Under the pieces are notes generated by a model. The model ran no database searches. It saw only the letters and a program-made list of their open reading frames with translations, and was not told the origin of the DNA. Below, in pieces: positions 24,288-33,264 of a DNA stretch of 41,756 nt; the stretch's first letter is position 1, and each line of letters starts with the position of its first letter. The position numbers were made by a program, and so were the translations under genes. The stretch is from NCBI GenBank assembly GCA_937973555.1, contig CALJKL010000026.1, forward strand, positions 1 through 41,756. The letters are read 5' to 3'. The stretch comes from an uncultured Flavobacteriales bacterium (GTDB taxonomy: Bacteria > Bacteroidota > Bacteroidia > Flavobacteriales > Weeksellaceae).

Positions 24288-25632
24288 ATTTATGTTTTGT
24301 TGAATTAAAATTTTGTAAAACTTCATCTGCCGTCAATGCTCTGTTGTATATATGCATAGATCCCAACCATCCATTAAAGCATATGTTTCCACCAGATCTG
24401 GCATCTCCCCACCAAAGATTAGACATAGAAGTATTAGTGCGGGTTACTCCTGTTCTTGATGCACCATCAGCAGCTCCATTTACATACATTTGAAAATTGC
24501 CCCCAATAGATAAAGTAAAGCCCAGATAATACCAAGTATTGGTATATAAAGCAGTAGACCCAAAAATATCATTGGTATTGGTAGTATATAAATTTTGATA
24601 ATACAATCCCCCACTTGGATAAATGGCATAATGAAAATCAGAATATCCACCTGTTCCTCCAGTATTTTGAAACCATTTTGTTAAAAAGATATTCCACCCA
24701 TTTCTAAGTGTGTAGGGTCTTACCCACATAAAGATACTGATGTCCCCCGTTGGAAAATTGACAGGAGTTTTCCCAAAATCAATGTAATCCTGGTCTCCAT
24801 CCAGATAAAACAACCCTCCATTAGAAGCAGAAAATGCACTGCTAATGGACATGGCTCCGTTGGTATTTCTTTGTAAATCATAAGCGGTAGTACCATATCT
24901 GGGATTAGAAAAGAAGTTTCCAGGATCTACGGATAAAACCAAACCATTTGGCAATACTTCTTCACCTGATAATTCTTCTAAATCTTGGTACCATACAGAA
25001 CCATTAATCTCAGAAGGTTTTTTCCAAAATAACTGAAGAGCTTCTCCCCCAGCCCCTTCTTGCATTCTGGCTCTGAAAAGGTATTTTTTTCCTGCTACTA
25101 ATGAAATAGTTCCATAATGAGTTCCTATAGCAAATGCTCCATGTCCTCCATAATGATTGGTAATATTAACATCGTTAATAAACAAATCTACTGCATCATC
25201 TCCCTCTATACTAAAAGTATAGGTGCCTGTCTGTTTTGGGACAAAATACCCTGAAACAACAATGGTAAAACCATCTCCGTTAAACCCAGAATAGGGAGTT
25301 TGTGTACCAATGGCATTCCCCAATTGGGTTGCACTGCTAAAATTGAGTATATTATTACTATAGTTTGAAGAGGTATTTAAGTTTCCAGATACTGCACTCA
25401 TGGCCACATAACCGGATGTCCTATAATTGGCAGAAGTAGCAAAACTGGACTCAAAATCTGCAGCAGCAGCTGGATAAACAGTAGTGGATGAACTGTATAA
25501 ACGATAGTATAAGTACTTGTTTCCTTTGGGTCTGTTGCTTTCTAGCGTTGCATAATAATTGGGTAGATATTGCGAAAAAGCAAATCCATATATCAATAAG
25601 AAAAAAATAAAAAAACCTGTATTTCTCATCAT
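24277..25632 (-). CDS. Secreted PA14 + LamG adhesin-like protein
   Basis: A 451-residue protein. Signal peptide MMRNTGFFIFFLLIYGFAFS, mature start at Gln21. Residues ~115-210 form a PA14/GLEYA-type domain (GYFVPKQTGTYTFSIEGDDAVDLFINDV, listed here in parts: GYFVPKQTGTYTFSIEGDDA and VDLFINDV), with an Asp-Asp pair at 145-146 like the calcium site of sugar-binding PA14 domains. Residues ~230-450 are a LamG/concanavalin-like domain ending in NRALTADEVLQNFNSTKH. No T9SS sorting domain and no lipobox. It overlaps the preceding stalk gene by 1 base (TAATG). Probable surface glycan- or protein-binding subunit; ligand unknown. Confidence 0.85.
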   Translation of the reverse strand: MMRNTGFFIFFLLIYGFAFSQYLPNYYATLESNRPKGNKYLYYRLYSSSTTVYPAAAADFESSFATSANYRTSGYVAMSAVSGNLNTSSNYSNNILNFSSATQLGNAIGTQTPYSGFNGDGFTIVVSGYFVPKQTGTYTFSIEGDDAVDLFINDVNITNHYGGHGAFAIGTHYGTISLVAGKKYLFRARMQEGAGGEALQLFWKKPSEINGSVWYQDLEELSGEEVLPNGLVLSVDPGNFFSNPRYGTTAYDLQRNTNGAMSISSAFSASNGGLFYLDGDQDYIDFGKTPVNFPTGDISIFMWVRPYTLRNGWNIFLTKWFQNTGGTGGYSDFHYAIYPSGGLYYQNLYTTNTNDIFGSTALYTNTWYYLGFTLSIGGNFQMYVNGAADGASRTGVTRTNTSMSNLWWGDARSGGNICFNGWLGSMHIYNRALTADEVLQNFNSTKHKYGL

Positions 25633-26570
25633 TAATTGCTCATTTCTCCAGAAATAATATAAATTCCTCCAATATACAAGATGGTAGCAATGGAATACTG
25701 ACCGGCAGTTTTGGTAAAACTATTTCTATTGTAGTAGGTTCCGGAAAAGGTAACCTGTCCTGTACCGTATTGTAATACCATACAATTGAAACCTTCCGGT
25801 AAAGTACCAGCTGCGGGCAAAGTAAGCGTTAAAGCAGAGTTACATCTTAAAATCATTCCATTATCATTTACTGTAAGTGTTTTGCTGGCTGATTCTGAAC
25901 TGGTATTGGAAACAAAGCCGCTTATTTTAGAGGTGGCTGTATTACCACCTGTAAGATTTCCACTTACACCAATATCACCGTTTACAGATAATTTTGAAGA
26001 AGGTGTACTGGTTCCAATCCCAACATAACCATTTTCTTTAATAGTTATTCCATTAGATTCTGCTCCACCACCAAAAATCCTAAAACGTGCATCAGCAGAA
26101 GTAGTGCCATATTGGTCAATAGTCCAATCCATAGTGCTACCTGTTAAGGATTTTTTAATGGTCACTTGTCCTCCTTCATTGGCAGCAGCAGCAGGGTTCA
26201 ATGTAATTTCACCCCCAATGGTTCCAGATGCGTTTCCTACTGTAAGGGCAGATAGTGTAGCCGTAGTACCTATGCCCACGTTACCACCATTAGGATTTAA
26301 AGACAAAATATAATTGGTGGCATAATTAGATTTATCTCTCGCCTGAAGCCAAGAATAGGTAGAACTATTGCTGATCCCAAAATCTAATATATGAGTTCCT
26401 ACAGTAGGGCCAATCCTAAAATTACCATTAGCCGAACTTCCAGAAGTGGCAGGATCTGCCTTCACGGTTACAACCTCAAGTTTATTGATCGGAGAAGTAG
26501 TCCCAATACCAGTTTGAGCATTGAAAATCACTAAATGTAATAAATAGAATACTATAAATAACTTTTTCAT
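25632..26570 (-). CDS. Secreted stalk protein paired with PA14/LamG adhesin
   Basis: About 312 residues starting at ATG 26570 (MKKLFIVFYLLHLVIFNA, mature start QTGIGTTSP). The in-frame ATG at 26600 lies inside the previous gene and would put ten charged residues before the signal peptide. The module SYSWLQARDKSNYATNYILS with NPNGGNVGIG is shared with the stalk proteins at 30845-31531 and 33265-33954. A second stalk motif is YVGIGTSTPSSKLSVNGDI. The C-terminal ~90 residues (LTVNDNGMILRCNSALTLTL, FNCMVLQYGTGQVTFSG, ending SGEMSN) form a small beta domain also found in two other stalk proteins here. Coupled by TAATG to the adhesin gene. Confidence 0.83.
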   Translation of the reverse strand: MKKLFIVFYLLHLVIFNAQTGIGTTSPINKLEVVTVKADPATSGSSANGNFRIGPTVGTHILDFGISNSSTYSWLQARDKSNYATNYILSLNPNGGNVGIGTTATLSALTVGNASGTIGGEITLNPAAAANEGGQVTIKKSLTGSTMDWTIDQYGTTSADARFRIFGGGAESNGITIKENGYVGIGTSTPSSKLSVNGDIGVSGNLTGGNTATSKISGFVSNTSSESASKTLTVNDNGMILRCNSALTLTLPAAGTLPEGFNCMVLQYGTGQVTFSGTYYNRNSFTKTAGQYSIATILYIGGIYIISGEMSN

Positions 26571-26581
26571 TTTTTTAACTT

Positions 26582-28810
26582 TTATCTTACCCAATACCAA
26601 ATAATTCCCGGATTAGGATTTGCGGTTCCTCCTCCTGCATCACTAATCCATGGTGCAGGCGAATAATAAGTATTATTAGAAACCAAAGTTCCCCACCAGT
26701 TTACATTACCATCTGAAATGGTTAAAAAACCTGTTCCGGAACCGGCAGTGGTACTACGCCATGGCATTCTTTGTGCCATTCCGTTATTGCCTGTTACATA
26801 ATTCCAGTTGCCAAATTTAGTTGTTAAGGTTACATTGGTTTGAGAGTTGTCTGTATTAACAAAACTATAGTTAGCGTTTGCCGTCCATATTCCACCATAA
26901 CTTCTTCTGCTTCCTGCATCAATCATATACTGAAATCCACTGGCACTTTTTTTAATATAATCTGCCCATCCTATAATAGAATAGTTAACGGTAGAAGTGC
27001 TGGTAATATCTGATGAAGAGGTATAGGGTATAGTAGTGTTTAATGCAATAGAATTGCTATAGGTCCATCCCACATAGGAAGAGTTTTTCAGGATCAAAGT
27101 CCAGCCACCACCGTCAGTAGTCATATCAGCATATATTTTAAATGGGGTACCTCCATTAATATTAGGATTTTTTATCCAATAAAACCCATCTGTAGAATTA
27201 GGATAATCTTGCTTAATTTTATAGGCACTTGTGGATGCCGTATTAGGACTTAGCCCATCATTTTCAGCATAAAACTTGGTTCTATAGGCATTAAAATTAT
27301 TGGTGATTTCTTGTTGGGTTAATTCTCTATTGTAGATCTTGAAACTAGCCACCTGCAAATTCATTCTCCATACCTGATCATACAACCAACCAGAAATTCT
27401 TCCGGAGCCAGAATTAAAAGTAGCGTTTGTATTGTAAAATGTTCCTTGAAGTTGAGATAAAGTTTGAAGTTCTCCATTCACATAAATTTTATTATTGGTT
27501 TTAGAACCTGCATACATCACAAAAACCAAATGCCTCCAATTTCCTACAATTCCTAGATAATCTGCTTGAGAACTTGAAATCCCATATTGATCACCTACAG
27601 AGGTATTAAAACCAATATTCCCATTACTGGTCCAAATATCATATTGATTAAACCCAAAATACATAGCCCCATTAGGAGCATTTAAAGAATTGGTCTTTAC
27701 CCACATTTCTGTAGTTACAACACTAGTATTACCAATATTTGAGGTAAAATCAGCATAACTAGTTGACCCATTAAATACAATAGAGCCTCCATTGGCAGCA
27801 CTATAAGTGGTAGAAACAAGAGTAGCATTAGTCCCATTTCCTGATACATCATACCACGTGGTTCCTGTACCATTATAACTAGAAGTGTTCCCTGCATCTA
27901 AATGCAATACCAAACCCGAATTAGAAAAACAAGTAATCGTTACACTACCATCTCCGGTAGTATTGAGAGCACCAAACGAACTATTGCTTGAAATAGATTT
28001 AGTGGCACCTCCTGCTCCACCTCCTGTTGCAGCACCACCTCCGGCACCGCCACCGCCACCATAGTAGCCGCCGCCACCGCCACCGCCACCATTCCAGGTG
28101 TTCATTCCAGAGTCGGTTCCTCCATTACCTCCATTGATATCATTACCATCACCACCTCTTGTGTAGGGAGTTACATCAAATGGTTCTCCTCCTAAACCTG
28201 CAGCAGAGGTAGTGGCAGCATAACCATATTGATATCTTCCATTTTTAATGTAAGCAGATTGTGAATTTGCGGATTCATTTCCATTACTAGAAGTTCCTGT
28301 AGAATTATTTCCAGCATTTCCACCGGTATAATCACTACCAGTTGTAATACCTGCTCCGCCTCCACCTCCACCAGCTACTACCAAGGCATTAGCAACTGAA
28401 GGGGTTACCGAAGTAAAAACCCCTGAAAGACCGCCTCCTGCTCCTCCAGGATTGGTACCTGTACCACCATTACCTGCAAAACCATATTTGGCTGTAGAAG
28501 ATTGTCCTGGGAATCCCCCTACCACTATATATAAAATCTGTCCAGGAGTTACATTTATAGTAGTGGTAATATTAGCGCCACCGCCACCTATTTGGCCATT
28601 TCCACCTGTCCCTCCCTTTGCACCAATTGCGTTAACCTGTATGGAGGTAACTCTATTGGGTACTATAAATTTTTGGATGGCACCTGTATAGGCATAGGAA
28701 TAAGAATTAGGTACTTTAGGTTTTTTAACTGCTAAATTTTGAAAAGGAGATTGTGCATTCAAACCATATGAATGCAATAAGATAAATAGTATAAAAATAT
28801 TTTTAATCAT
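26582..28810 (-). CDS. Secreted glycine-rich + LamG + fibrinogen-like (GGGW) protein
   Basis: A 742-residue protein. Signal peptide MIKNIFILFILLHSYGLNA, mature start at Gln20. Residues ~45-290 are a glycine-rich domain (FIVPNRVTSIQVNAIGAKGG, then ALVVAGGGGGGAG and a long Gly/Tyr tract), a type known in bacterial and ALK-like extracellular proteins. Residues ~298-525 are LamG-like (LVLHLDAGNTSSYNGTGTTW, MWVKTNSLNAP). Residues ~545-742 are a fibrinogen-like domain with DMTTDGGGWTL near 560 and the ending NPNPGIIWYWVR, almost the same as the ending of the gene at 29415-30845. Its partner stalk gene is immediately upstream in the operon, and the next stalk gene follows after 11 bases. Confidence 0.85.
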   Translation of the reverse strand: MIKNIFILFILLHSYGLNAQSPFQNLAVKKPKVPNSYSYAYTGAIQKFIVPNRVTSIQVNAIGAKGGTGGNGQIGGGGANITTTINVTPGQILYIVVGGFPGQSSTAKYGFAGNGGTGTNPGGAGGGLSGVFTSVTPSVANALVVAGGGGGGAGITTGSDYTGGNAGNNSTGTSSNGNESANSQSAYIKNGRYQYGYAATTSAAGLGGEPFDVTPYTRGGDGNDINGGNGGTDSGMNTWNGGGGGGGGYYGGGGGAGGGAATGGGAGGATKSISSNSSFGALNTTGDGSVTITCFSNSGLVLHLDAGNTSSYNGTGTTWYDVSGNGTNATLVSTTYSAANGGSIVFNGSTSYADFTSNIGNTSVVTTEMWVKTNSLNAPNGAMYFGFNQYDIWTSNGNIGFNTSVGDQYGISSSQADYLGIVGNWRHLVFVMYAGSKTNNKIYVNGELQTLSQLQGTFYNTNATFNSGSGRISGWLYDQVWRMNLQVASFKIYNRELTQQEITNNFNAYRTKFYAENDGLSPNTASTSAYKIKQDYPNSTDGFYWIKNPNINGGTPFKIYADMTTDGGGWTLILKNSSYVGWTYSNSIALNTTIPYTSSSDITSTSTVNYSIIGWADYIKKSASGFQYMIDAGSRRSYGGIWTANANYSFVNTDNSQTNVTLTTKFGNWNYVTGNNGMAQRMPWRSTTAGSGTGFLTISDGNVNWWGTLVSNNTYYSPAPWISDAGGGTANPNPGIIWYWVR
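28034..28090 (-). repeat. GGN trinucleotide tract encoding poly-glycine
   Basis: On the coding (minus) strand this is nearly uninterrupted GGN codons with a few Tyr codons, the most GC-rich spot in the AT-rich part of the window. Length change in threes would alter the Gly/Tyr loop without a frameshift. Confidence 0.8.
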
Positions 28811-28815
28811 TAATA

Positions 28816-29397
28816 TTAATATATGGTATCTCCAAAAACGTATCCTGAAGTGGTACTATTCATCACTAATCCTAATACACTATTTAATGCTCTTGAACTG
28901 AAGCCGTTGGCCGAATTAAGAGTAGTACCAGAGCCTGAAATAGTAATCGTACCAGTACCTATTTGAATAAACTGACAACTAAAACCTACAGATAAAGAAG
29001 GAACCGTAACCGTAACTGCTGAACTAGAATTAATAAAAAATAGTTTGTTGTTATCTGTTGCTGCTAAAGTAAAACTAGAAGTTTTTGAATTGTCAATAAC
29101 AAGACCTCCAGAAATCTGAATCCATGAAGAGCCATTATAATAATAATACCCCGGAAAAACATTATTTGGACTAGTTCCTGCAGTAGCAGTATTGTATATC
29201 AATAAACCTGTAGCTGGTGAAGTGATTGTACTCGTATCTGTAGCTCCCGTTAATGCAACCCTAGGAGGTAAAAACCCTTTGTTGGTAGCATATACATCTA
29301 ACTTAGCCGATGCATTAGGCGTAGTGGTTCCTATACCCGTTTGGGCATTAACACCAACTATAAATAAAGTCACAATAAACAAAAATATTTTTTTCAT
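28816..29397 (-). CDS. Secreted stalk protein paired with glycine-rich/LamG/GGGW protein
   Basis: About 193 residues starting at ATG 29397 (MKKIFLFIVTLFIVGVNA, mature start QTGIGTTTP). The in-frame ATG at 29433 falls within the preceding gene and would prefix 12 residues to the signal peptide. The module ASAKLDVYATNKGFLPPRVA and GYYYYNGSSWIQ occupies the first half. The C-terminal ~85 residues (SFTLAATDNNKLFFINSSSA, GFSCQFIQIGTGTITISGSG) are the beta domain shared with the stalk proteins at 25632 and 30845. Only 5 bases separate its stop from the next ATG. Function inferred: exported stalk or adaptor for the next gene's product. Confidence 0.83.
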   Translation of the reverse strand: MKKIFLFIVTLFIVGVNAQTGIGTTTPNASAKLDVYATNKGFLPPRVALTGATDTSTITSPATGLLIYNTATAGTSPNNVFPGYYYYNGSSWIQISGGLVIDNSKTSSFTLAATDNNKLFFINSSSAVTVTVPSLSVGFSCQFIQIGTGTITISGSGTTLNSANGFSSRALNSVLGLVMNSTTSGYVFGDTIY

Positions 29398-29414
29398 TCT
29401 AAACTTATTTAATT

Positions 29415-30845
29415 TTACCTTACCCAATACCATATAATTCCAGGGTTAGGATTTCTTGTCCCGCCACCAGCATTGTCAATCCAAGGAGTTGGAATCCAAT
29501 TATTACAAATACTAACACTAGAAGTAACTAAAGTTCCCCACCAGTTTCCAACACCGTCATCAATTGTTATAAAACCGCATCCACCTCCTGCTGAAGTACT
29601 ATACCAGGGCATCCTTTGCATAATACCGTCTTCACTTACATAATTCCAATCACCAAATTTTGTGTTTAATGTCACATTCGTTTGGGTATTATCTGTTTTT
29701 ACAAAACTGTAATTATCATTAGCCGTCCAAATACCTCCAAAACTACCTCTATTTGTGGCATCAATCATATATTGAAAACCACTAGCACTTTTTTTAATAT
29801 AGTCTGCCCATCCTATGATGGAATAATTGGCAGTTGCTGAATTGATTACATCAGCATTGGTAGAGAAAGGCATACTTGTATTTAATGAAATAGCCGAACT
29901 GTAAGTCCATCCCACATTGGCGGAGTTTTTCATAATCAATGTCCATCCTCCACCATCAGTAGTCATATCAGCATATATTTTAAAAGGAACCCCTCCATTT
30001 ATATTGGCATTTTTGATCCAATAAAAACCATCAGGTGAATTGGGATAATCTAATTTAATTTGATATGCGCTGGTAGAAGCGGTAGAAGAACTCATACCGT
30101 CTGGTTTTAATTTTGATTTTGAAGTATTATAATTTTGTAGTACTTCATTAAAAGATAAGGCTCTTTTATAATAATGAAAAGCATTCAATTTGAAATTACC
30201 ATAACCTCCTGCCCCCATATTGGTACTATCTGCAGCTCCAATTCCAAAATAAAGAGTTGAAGGAGGAGATCTTGTTACGGTTGTTGTTCCTGCCACTGCA
30301 CCATTTACATATGCGGTTAATGTGGTTCCGTCATAGGTAAATCCAACATAATACCATGTATTTAACGGGGTTGCTATACTAGAAGTAATGATACCAGAAT
30401 TCCAAATAGAAAATTTCATGGTGCCTCCCACCATTTCAATATTAGAATCGTGATATGATGAACTGATTGCTGCTTGCCCTAGTTCTGATAAAATTACGCC
30501 ATTTCCTGTTGGATAGACCCACATAAATACAGACTCATTATACGTAGAACCTATGTTTCCCGTAAGTATATAATTAGAAGAGCCACTTGCAAAATTTAAA
30601 TTCTTTATTCCTATTGAAGAATAGACCGGGCTATTATAGAGAGTTGCATTTACATTCCCCAATAAATCTGTAATAGTAGATGTGCCCGAATAAGAATTAG
30701 ATTGAGCTACTTCATAACGAATACTCATCCCTCCGGTAATGAAATTAGGAGTATTATTTGCTGCATGAAAACTTGATGTCATGATTTGCGATGAAGCATT
30801 TTCAGCAAATAAAAAAAAGCATATGATGATAATCAAATTTTTCAT
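29415..30845 (-). CDS. Secreted LamG + fibrinogen-like (GGGW) protein
   Basis: A 476-residue protein. Signal peptide MKNLIIIICFFLFAENASS, mature start at Gln20. Residues ~40-240 are LamG-like (VFMWVYPTGNGVILSE, NTWYYVGFTYDGTTLTAYVN, YYKRALSFNEVLQNYNTSK). Residues ~255-476 are a fibrinogen-like domain (YQIKLDYPNSPDGFYWIKNA, DMTTDGGGWTL near 293-303). The last ~215 residues are closely related to those of the 26582-28810 protein, while the front part differs, so heads appear to have been swapped. It overlaps the stop of its stalk gene by 1 base (TAATG). No sorting domain or lipobox. Ligand unknown. Confidence 0.87.
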   Translation of the reverse strand: MKNLIIIICFFLFAENASSQIMTSSFHAANNTPNFITGGMSIRYEVAQSNSYSGTSTITDLLGNVNATLYNSPVYSSIGIKNLNFASGSSNYILTGNIGSTYNESVFMWVYPTGNGVILSELGQAAISSSYHDSNIEMVGGTMKFSIWNSGIITSSIATPLNTWYYVGFTYDGTTLTAYVNGAVAGTTTVTRSPPSTLYFGIGAADSTNMGAGGYGNFKLNAFHYYKRALSFNEVLQNYNTSKSKLKPDGMSSSTASTSAYQIKLDYPNSPDGFYWIKNANINGGVPFKIYADMTTDGGGWTLIMKNSANVGWTYSSAISLNTSMPFSTNADVINSATANYSIIGWADYIKKSASGFQYMIDATNRGSFGGIWTANDNYSFVKTDNTQTNVTLNTKFGDWNYVSEDGIMQRMPWYSTSAGGGCGFITIDDGVGNWWGTLVTSSVSICNNWIPTPWIDNAGGGTRNPNPGIIWYWVR

Positions 30846-31531
30846 TAGTTAGACATGTCTCCACCTGTAATAAATGTAGTAGCATTTACTGCAATTAAAG
30901 TGACAATAGCATTAGTTCCTCCAGATTTTGTAAATCCACTGCGATTAGTAATTGTTGTTCCAGATCCCGTTAACGTAAACTGTGCTGCACCTAATTGAAT
31001 GAGCATACAATTAAAACCTGAAAACAAAGATGGTACAGTTACAGTAATTGCACTTGCATTATTCAGGGTAATTATTTTACCATTATCTGCAGCAGTTAAA
31101 GTATAAGTGGTTCCCGTTTGGGTGTTAATATTAGCAGCAAATCCAGATATGGTAGAAGTGGAAGTATTTCCTCCTATTACATTTCCACTTACCGCTGCAT
31201 CCCCATTTACATCCAAAGGCTTGGAAGGATTGTTTTTGTTGATCCCTACATTTCCACCATTAGGATTTAATGCCAAAATATAATTGGTAGCATAAGAAGT
31301 TTTGTCCCTTGCCTGCAACCAGCCATAAGTAGTACCTAAGCCAAAATCTAATACTTGGTTAGCACCTGTAGCTCCAATGCGAATCATTCCATTAGCAGAA
31401 ATTCCAGAGGTAGAAGGTGCTGCTGCAGAGGTTTCTACTTGAAATTTATTGATAGGCGAAGTAGTACCAATCCCAGTTTGGGCAATCATCCCAGTATATG
31501 TGAAAAATAAAACTAAAATATATTTTTTCAT
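30845..31531 (-). CDS. Secreted stalk protein paired with LamG/GGGW protein
   Basis: A 228-residue protein. Signal peptide MKKYILVLFFTYTGMIA, mature start QTGIGTTSP. Residues ~25-100 (KFQVETSAAAPSTSG, GANQVLDFGLGTTYGWLQAR, NYILALNPNGGNVGI) are nearly identical to the S74 stalk protein at 33265-33954, also at DNA level. A stalk motif PSKPLDVNGDAAVSGNV follows, then the shared C-terminal beta domain (YTLTAADNGKIITLNNASA, FNCMLIQLGAAQFTLTGSG, ending GGDMSN). Its first codon is separated from the upstream gene's stop by one base, and it is coupled by TAATG to the next gene. Confidence 0.85.
   Translation of the reverse strand: MKKYILVLFFTYTGMIAQTGIGTTSPINKFQVETSAAAPSTSGISANGMIRIGATGANQVLDFGLGTTYGWLQARDKTSYATNYILALNPNGGNVGINKNNPSKPLDVNGDAAVSGNVIGGNTSTSTISGFAANINTQTGTTYTLTAADNGKIITLNNASAITVTVPSLFSGFNCMLIQLGAAQFTLTGSGTTITNRSGFTKSGGTNAIVTLIAVNATTFITGGDMSN
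31248..31370 (-). repeat. Paralogous block, near-identical to 33663-33785
   Basis: About 120 bases match the stalk gene at 33663-33785 with only a few differences, including a stretch of roughly 49 identical bases (GCATAAGAAGTTTTGTCCCT onward on the plus strand). The flanking parts of the two genes are much less similar, which suggests recent duplication or gene conversion. Confidence 0.8.
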
Positions 31532-31532
31532 G

Positions 31533-33263
31533 TTATCTTATCCAAATCTGATGATGTGTATTATTTCTTGAATCTCCAGGGAAATCATCAACTTCCCAAC
31601 GTGCCCCTAAGCCTCTAATACCCCAATGATAAGTACTAGCCAACCAAAAAGGAAAGTTGGTCATGGCGGTATTGCCATCATTGGTATAATAGTCTCGTGC
31701 ACTATTTGGTAAATTAGCCGTATGCCCAGATAATGCAGTAAAACTTGTATTAATACCCGTCATGCTTCCTGTACCTGTTTTAAAATAGTTAATGGTATTG
31801 CTATGAGAGGTTTTAAAATGAATAATTCTAGAGTGCCCACTTGTTGCGGCATAAAATCTTAATTCTGAAAATGTAAATGCATTTAAATAGGTAGGAATTA
31901 TATGCCCCCAAGTAGTTGTAGAAGCAGACTCATCTACCCCTAATGAAGTAGAACCTAGTAATGGTAATGAATTTGATAATGTTTTTAAAGCAGGATTAGT
32001 GCCACCCAAATGCAAATAATTCAAAACCAATGTCCATCCGCCACCATCAGTATTCATATCACAATAACATGAAGTAGAAGGTAATGCACCTGCATCATCT
32101 GGATCAATGGTATAAATACCTGATTCTGCTAATGGAAAATTCTGTAAAATTTCTTTACAAGATTTCAAAACAGGAGGTGTGGTCCATTTACTGGTAGAAT
32201 TGGTAAATACCATTTTCCCAGTATCTAAGAGGGTTATTTTATTAGAATAAATGGTATTGTTTGAAGGCATAGTAACTGTATGTCCTGGATTAATGATAAT
32301 ACCATTTATCATATTGCTCGGATTAGACCAGGAGGATTTTTGATTACTATTTCCAGAACTTAAAGAATAAGTAACATCATTATTATGAATGACATAGCTC
32401 TTATAAACGCCTGTATATCCTGTTCCTGAAGGGAAATCTTCACTTATTTCTACAATATACCCTGCAACACTACCATTTGTTCCGGCAACATCATTCCAAC
32501 AGTTACCACCACCCCATTTTGTTACGGCATAGTCTTCCTCACCAGAATTGTTTGGTTCTCCAGAACACCAATTGTTAAAATAACCCGCTATATTTCCTGT
32601 CGTTTGGCCGTTTTGTGTTTTAATCAACGTTCCATTTTCTGGTCCGGCATCAATTGTCCAATATCCTTCCGTAGCTACATCTGTCAATGCAAACCAAATA
32701 TTATTTCCAGAGATATTGTTGCTTAAGAAATCTTGTTCAGATTGTGAAGTGATGGTAACGAGATAACCTGTTTTTCCTTTAAAGGTATAAGTGCTTGCAT
32801 TAGATTTAGCAGTTGCATAAGATACGGTACCACTAATATATCTGTAAAAATGTTTATTCTCTGGATTGTATTTGTAGTTGGTATCAAAAGCAGTAATCTC
32901 AATATTTATTCTTATAGCTGTTTTAAAAGAACCTGTAGAAATAGTCATATTGGCTAAAGCTGTATTGATATTGTCTCTTGTTCCATAAAAAACAACACTT
33001 GTAACACCAGTCCAAGAACTATACCCAGTATTTAAAGTTAAGCCAGAATTACTGGGAAAAGATATTGAAGAACCGTTATGATAATCTAAACTAACACTTA
33101 CCAGTATCTGGTCAGTATTATTGGGCCAAGAAATAACAAAATCTCCCGCATCTACATTCGTTCTATTGGATTCAATCGTAAGAGAATTAGGCGCAGTAAT
33201 TCCTTGACTAGACAAAAAAGAATATAAAAAAACAAATATTAAAAAGAATCTGCCTCTCATCAT
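31533..33263 (-). CDS. Secreted C-type lectin + fibrinogen-like (GGGW) protein
   Basis: A 576-residue protein. Signal peptide MMRGRFFLIFVFLYSFLSS, mature start at Gln20. An N-terminal beta region (~22-130) is followed by a C-type lectin domain (~137-275: HFYRYISGTVSYATAKS, GYLVTITSQSEQDFL, NNWCSGEPNNSGEEDYA, GGNCWNDVAG). Glu-Pro-Asn at 236-238 and Trp-Asn-Asp at 256-258 are the two calcium/sugar-site motifs, and EPN in animal lectins goes with mannose-type sugars. A spacer (~295-365) has SWSNPSNMINGIIINPGHTV. Residues ~366-576 are a fibrinogen-like domain with YCDMNTDGGGW at 400-410, ending HHQIWIR. The ligand is inferred to be a glycan. Confidence 0.88.
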   Translation of the reverse strand: MMRGRFFLIFVFLYSFLSSQGITAPNSLTIESNRTNVDAGDFVISWPNNTDQILVSVSLDYHNGSSISFPSNSGLTLNTGYSSWTGVTSVVFYGTRDNINTALANMTISTGSFKTAIRINIEITAFDTNYKYNPENKHFYRYISGTVSYATAKSNASTYTFKGKTGYLVTITSQSEQDFLSNNISGNNIWFALTDVATEGYWTIDAGPENGTLIKTQNGQTTGNIAGYFNNWCSGEPNNSGEEDYAVTKWGGGNCWNDVAGTNGSVAGYIVEISEDFPSGTGYTGVYKSYVIHNNDVTYSLSSGNSNQKSSWSNPSNMINGIIINPGHTVTMPSNNTIYSNKITLLDTGKMVFTNSTSKWTTPPVLKSCKEILQNFPLAESGIYTIDPDDAGALPSTSCYCDMNTDGGGWTLVLNYLHLGGTNPALKTLSNSLPLLGSTSLGVDESASTTTWGHIIPTYLNAFTFSELRFYAATSGHSRIIHFKTSHSNTINYFKTGTGSMTGINTSFTALSGHTANLPNSARDYYTNDGNTAMTNFPFWLASTYHWGIRGLGARWEVDDFPGDSRNNTHHQIWIR

Positions 33264-33264
33264 A

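Noticed and set aside
26571..26600. ATG at 26600 as start of the stalk gene (likewise 29433 and 24326)
   Set aside because: These starts lie inside the preceding gene and put 10-13 residues before an otherwise standard signal peptide; the inner ATGs at 26570, 29397 and 24287 fit better.
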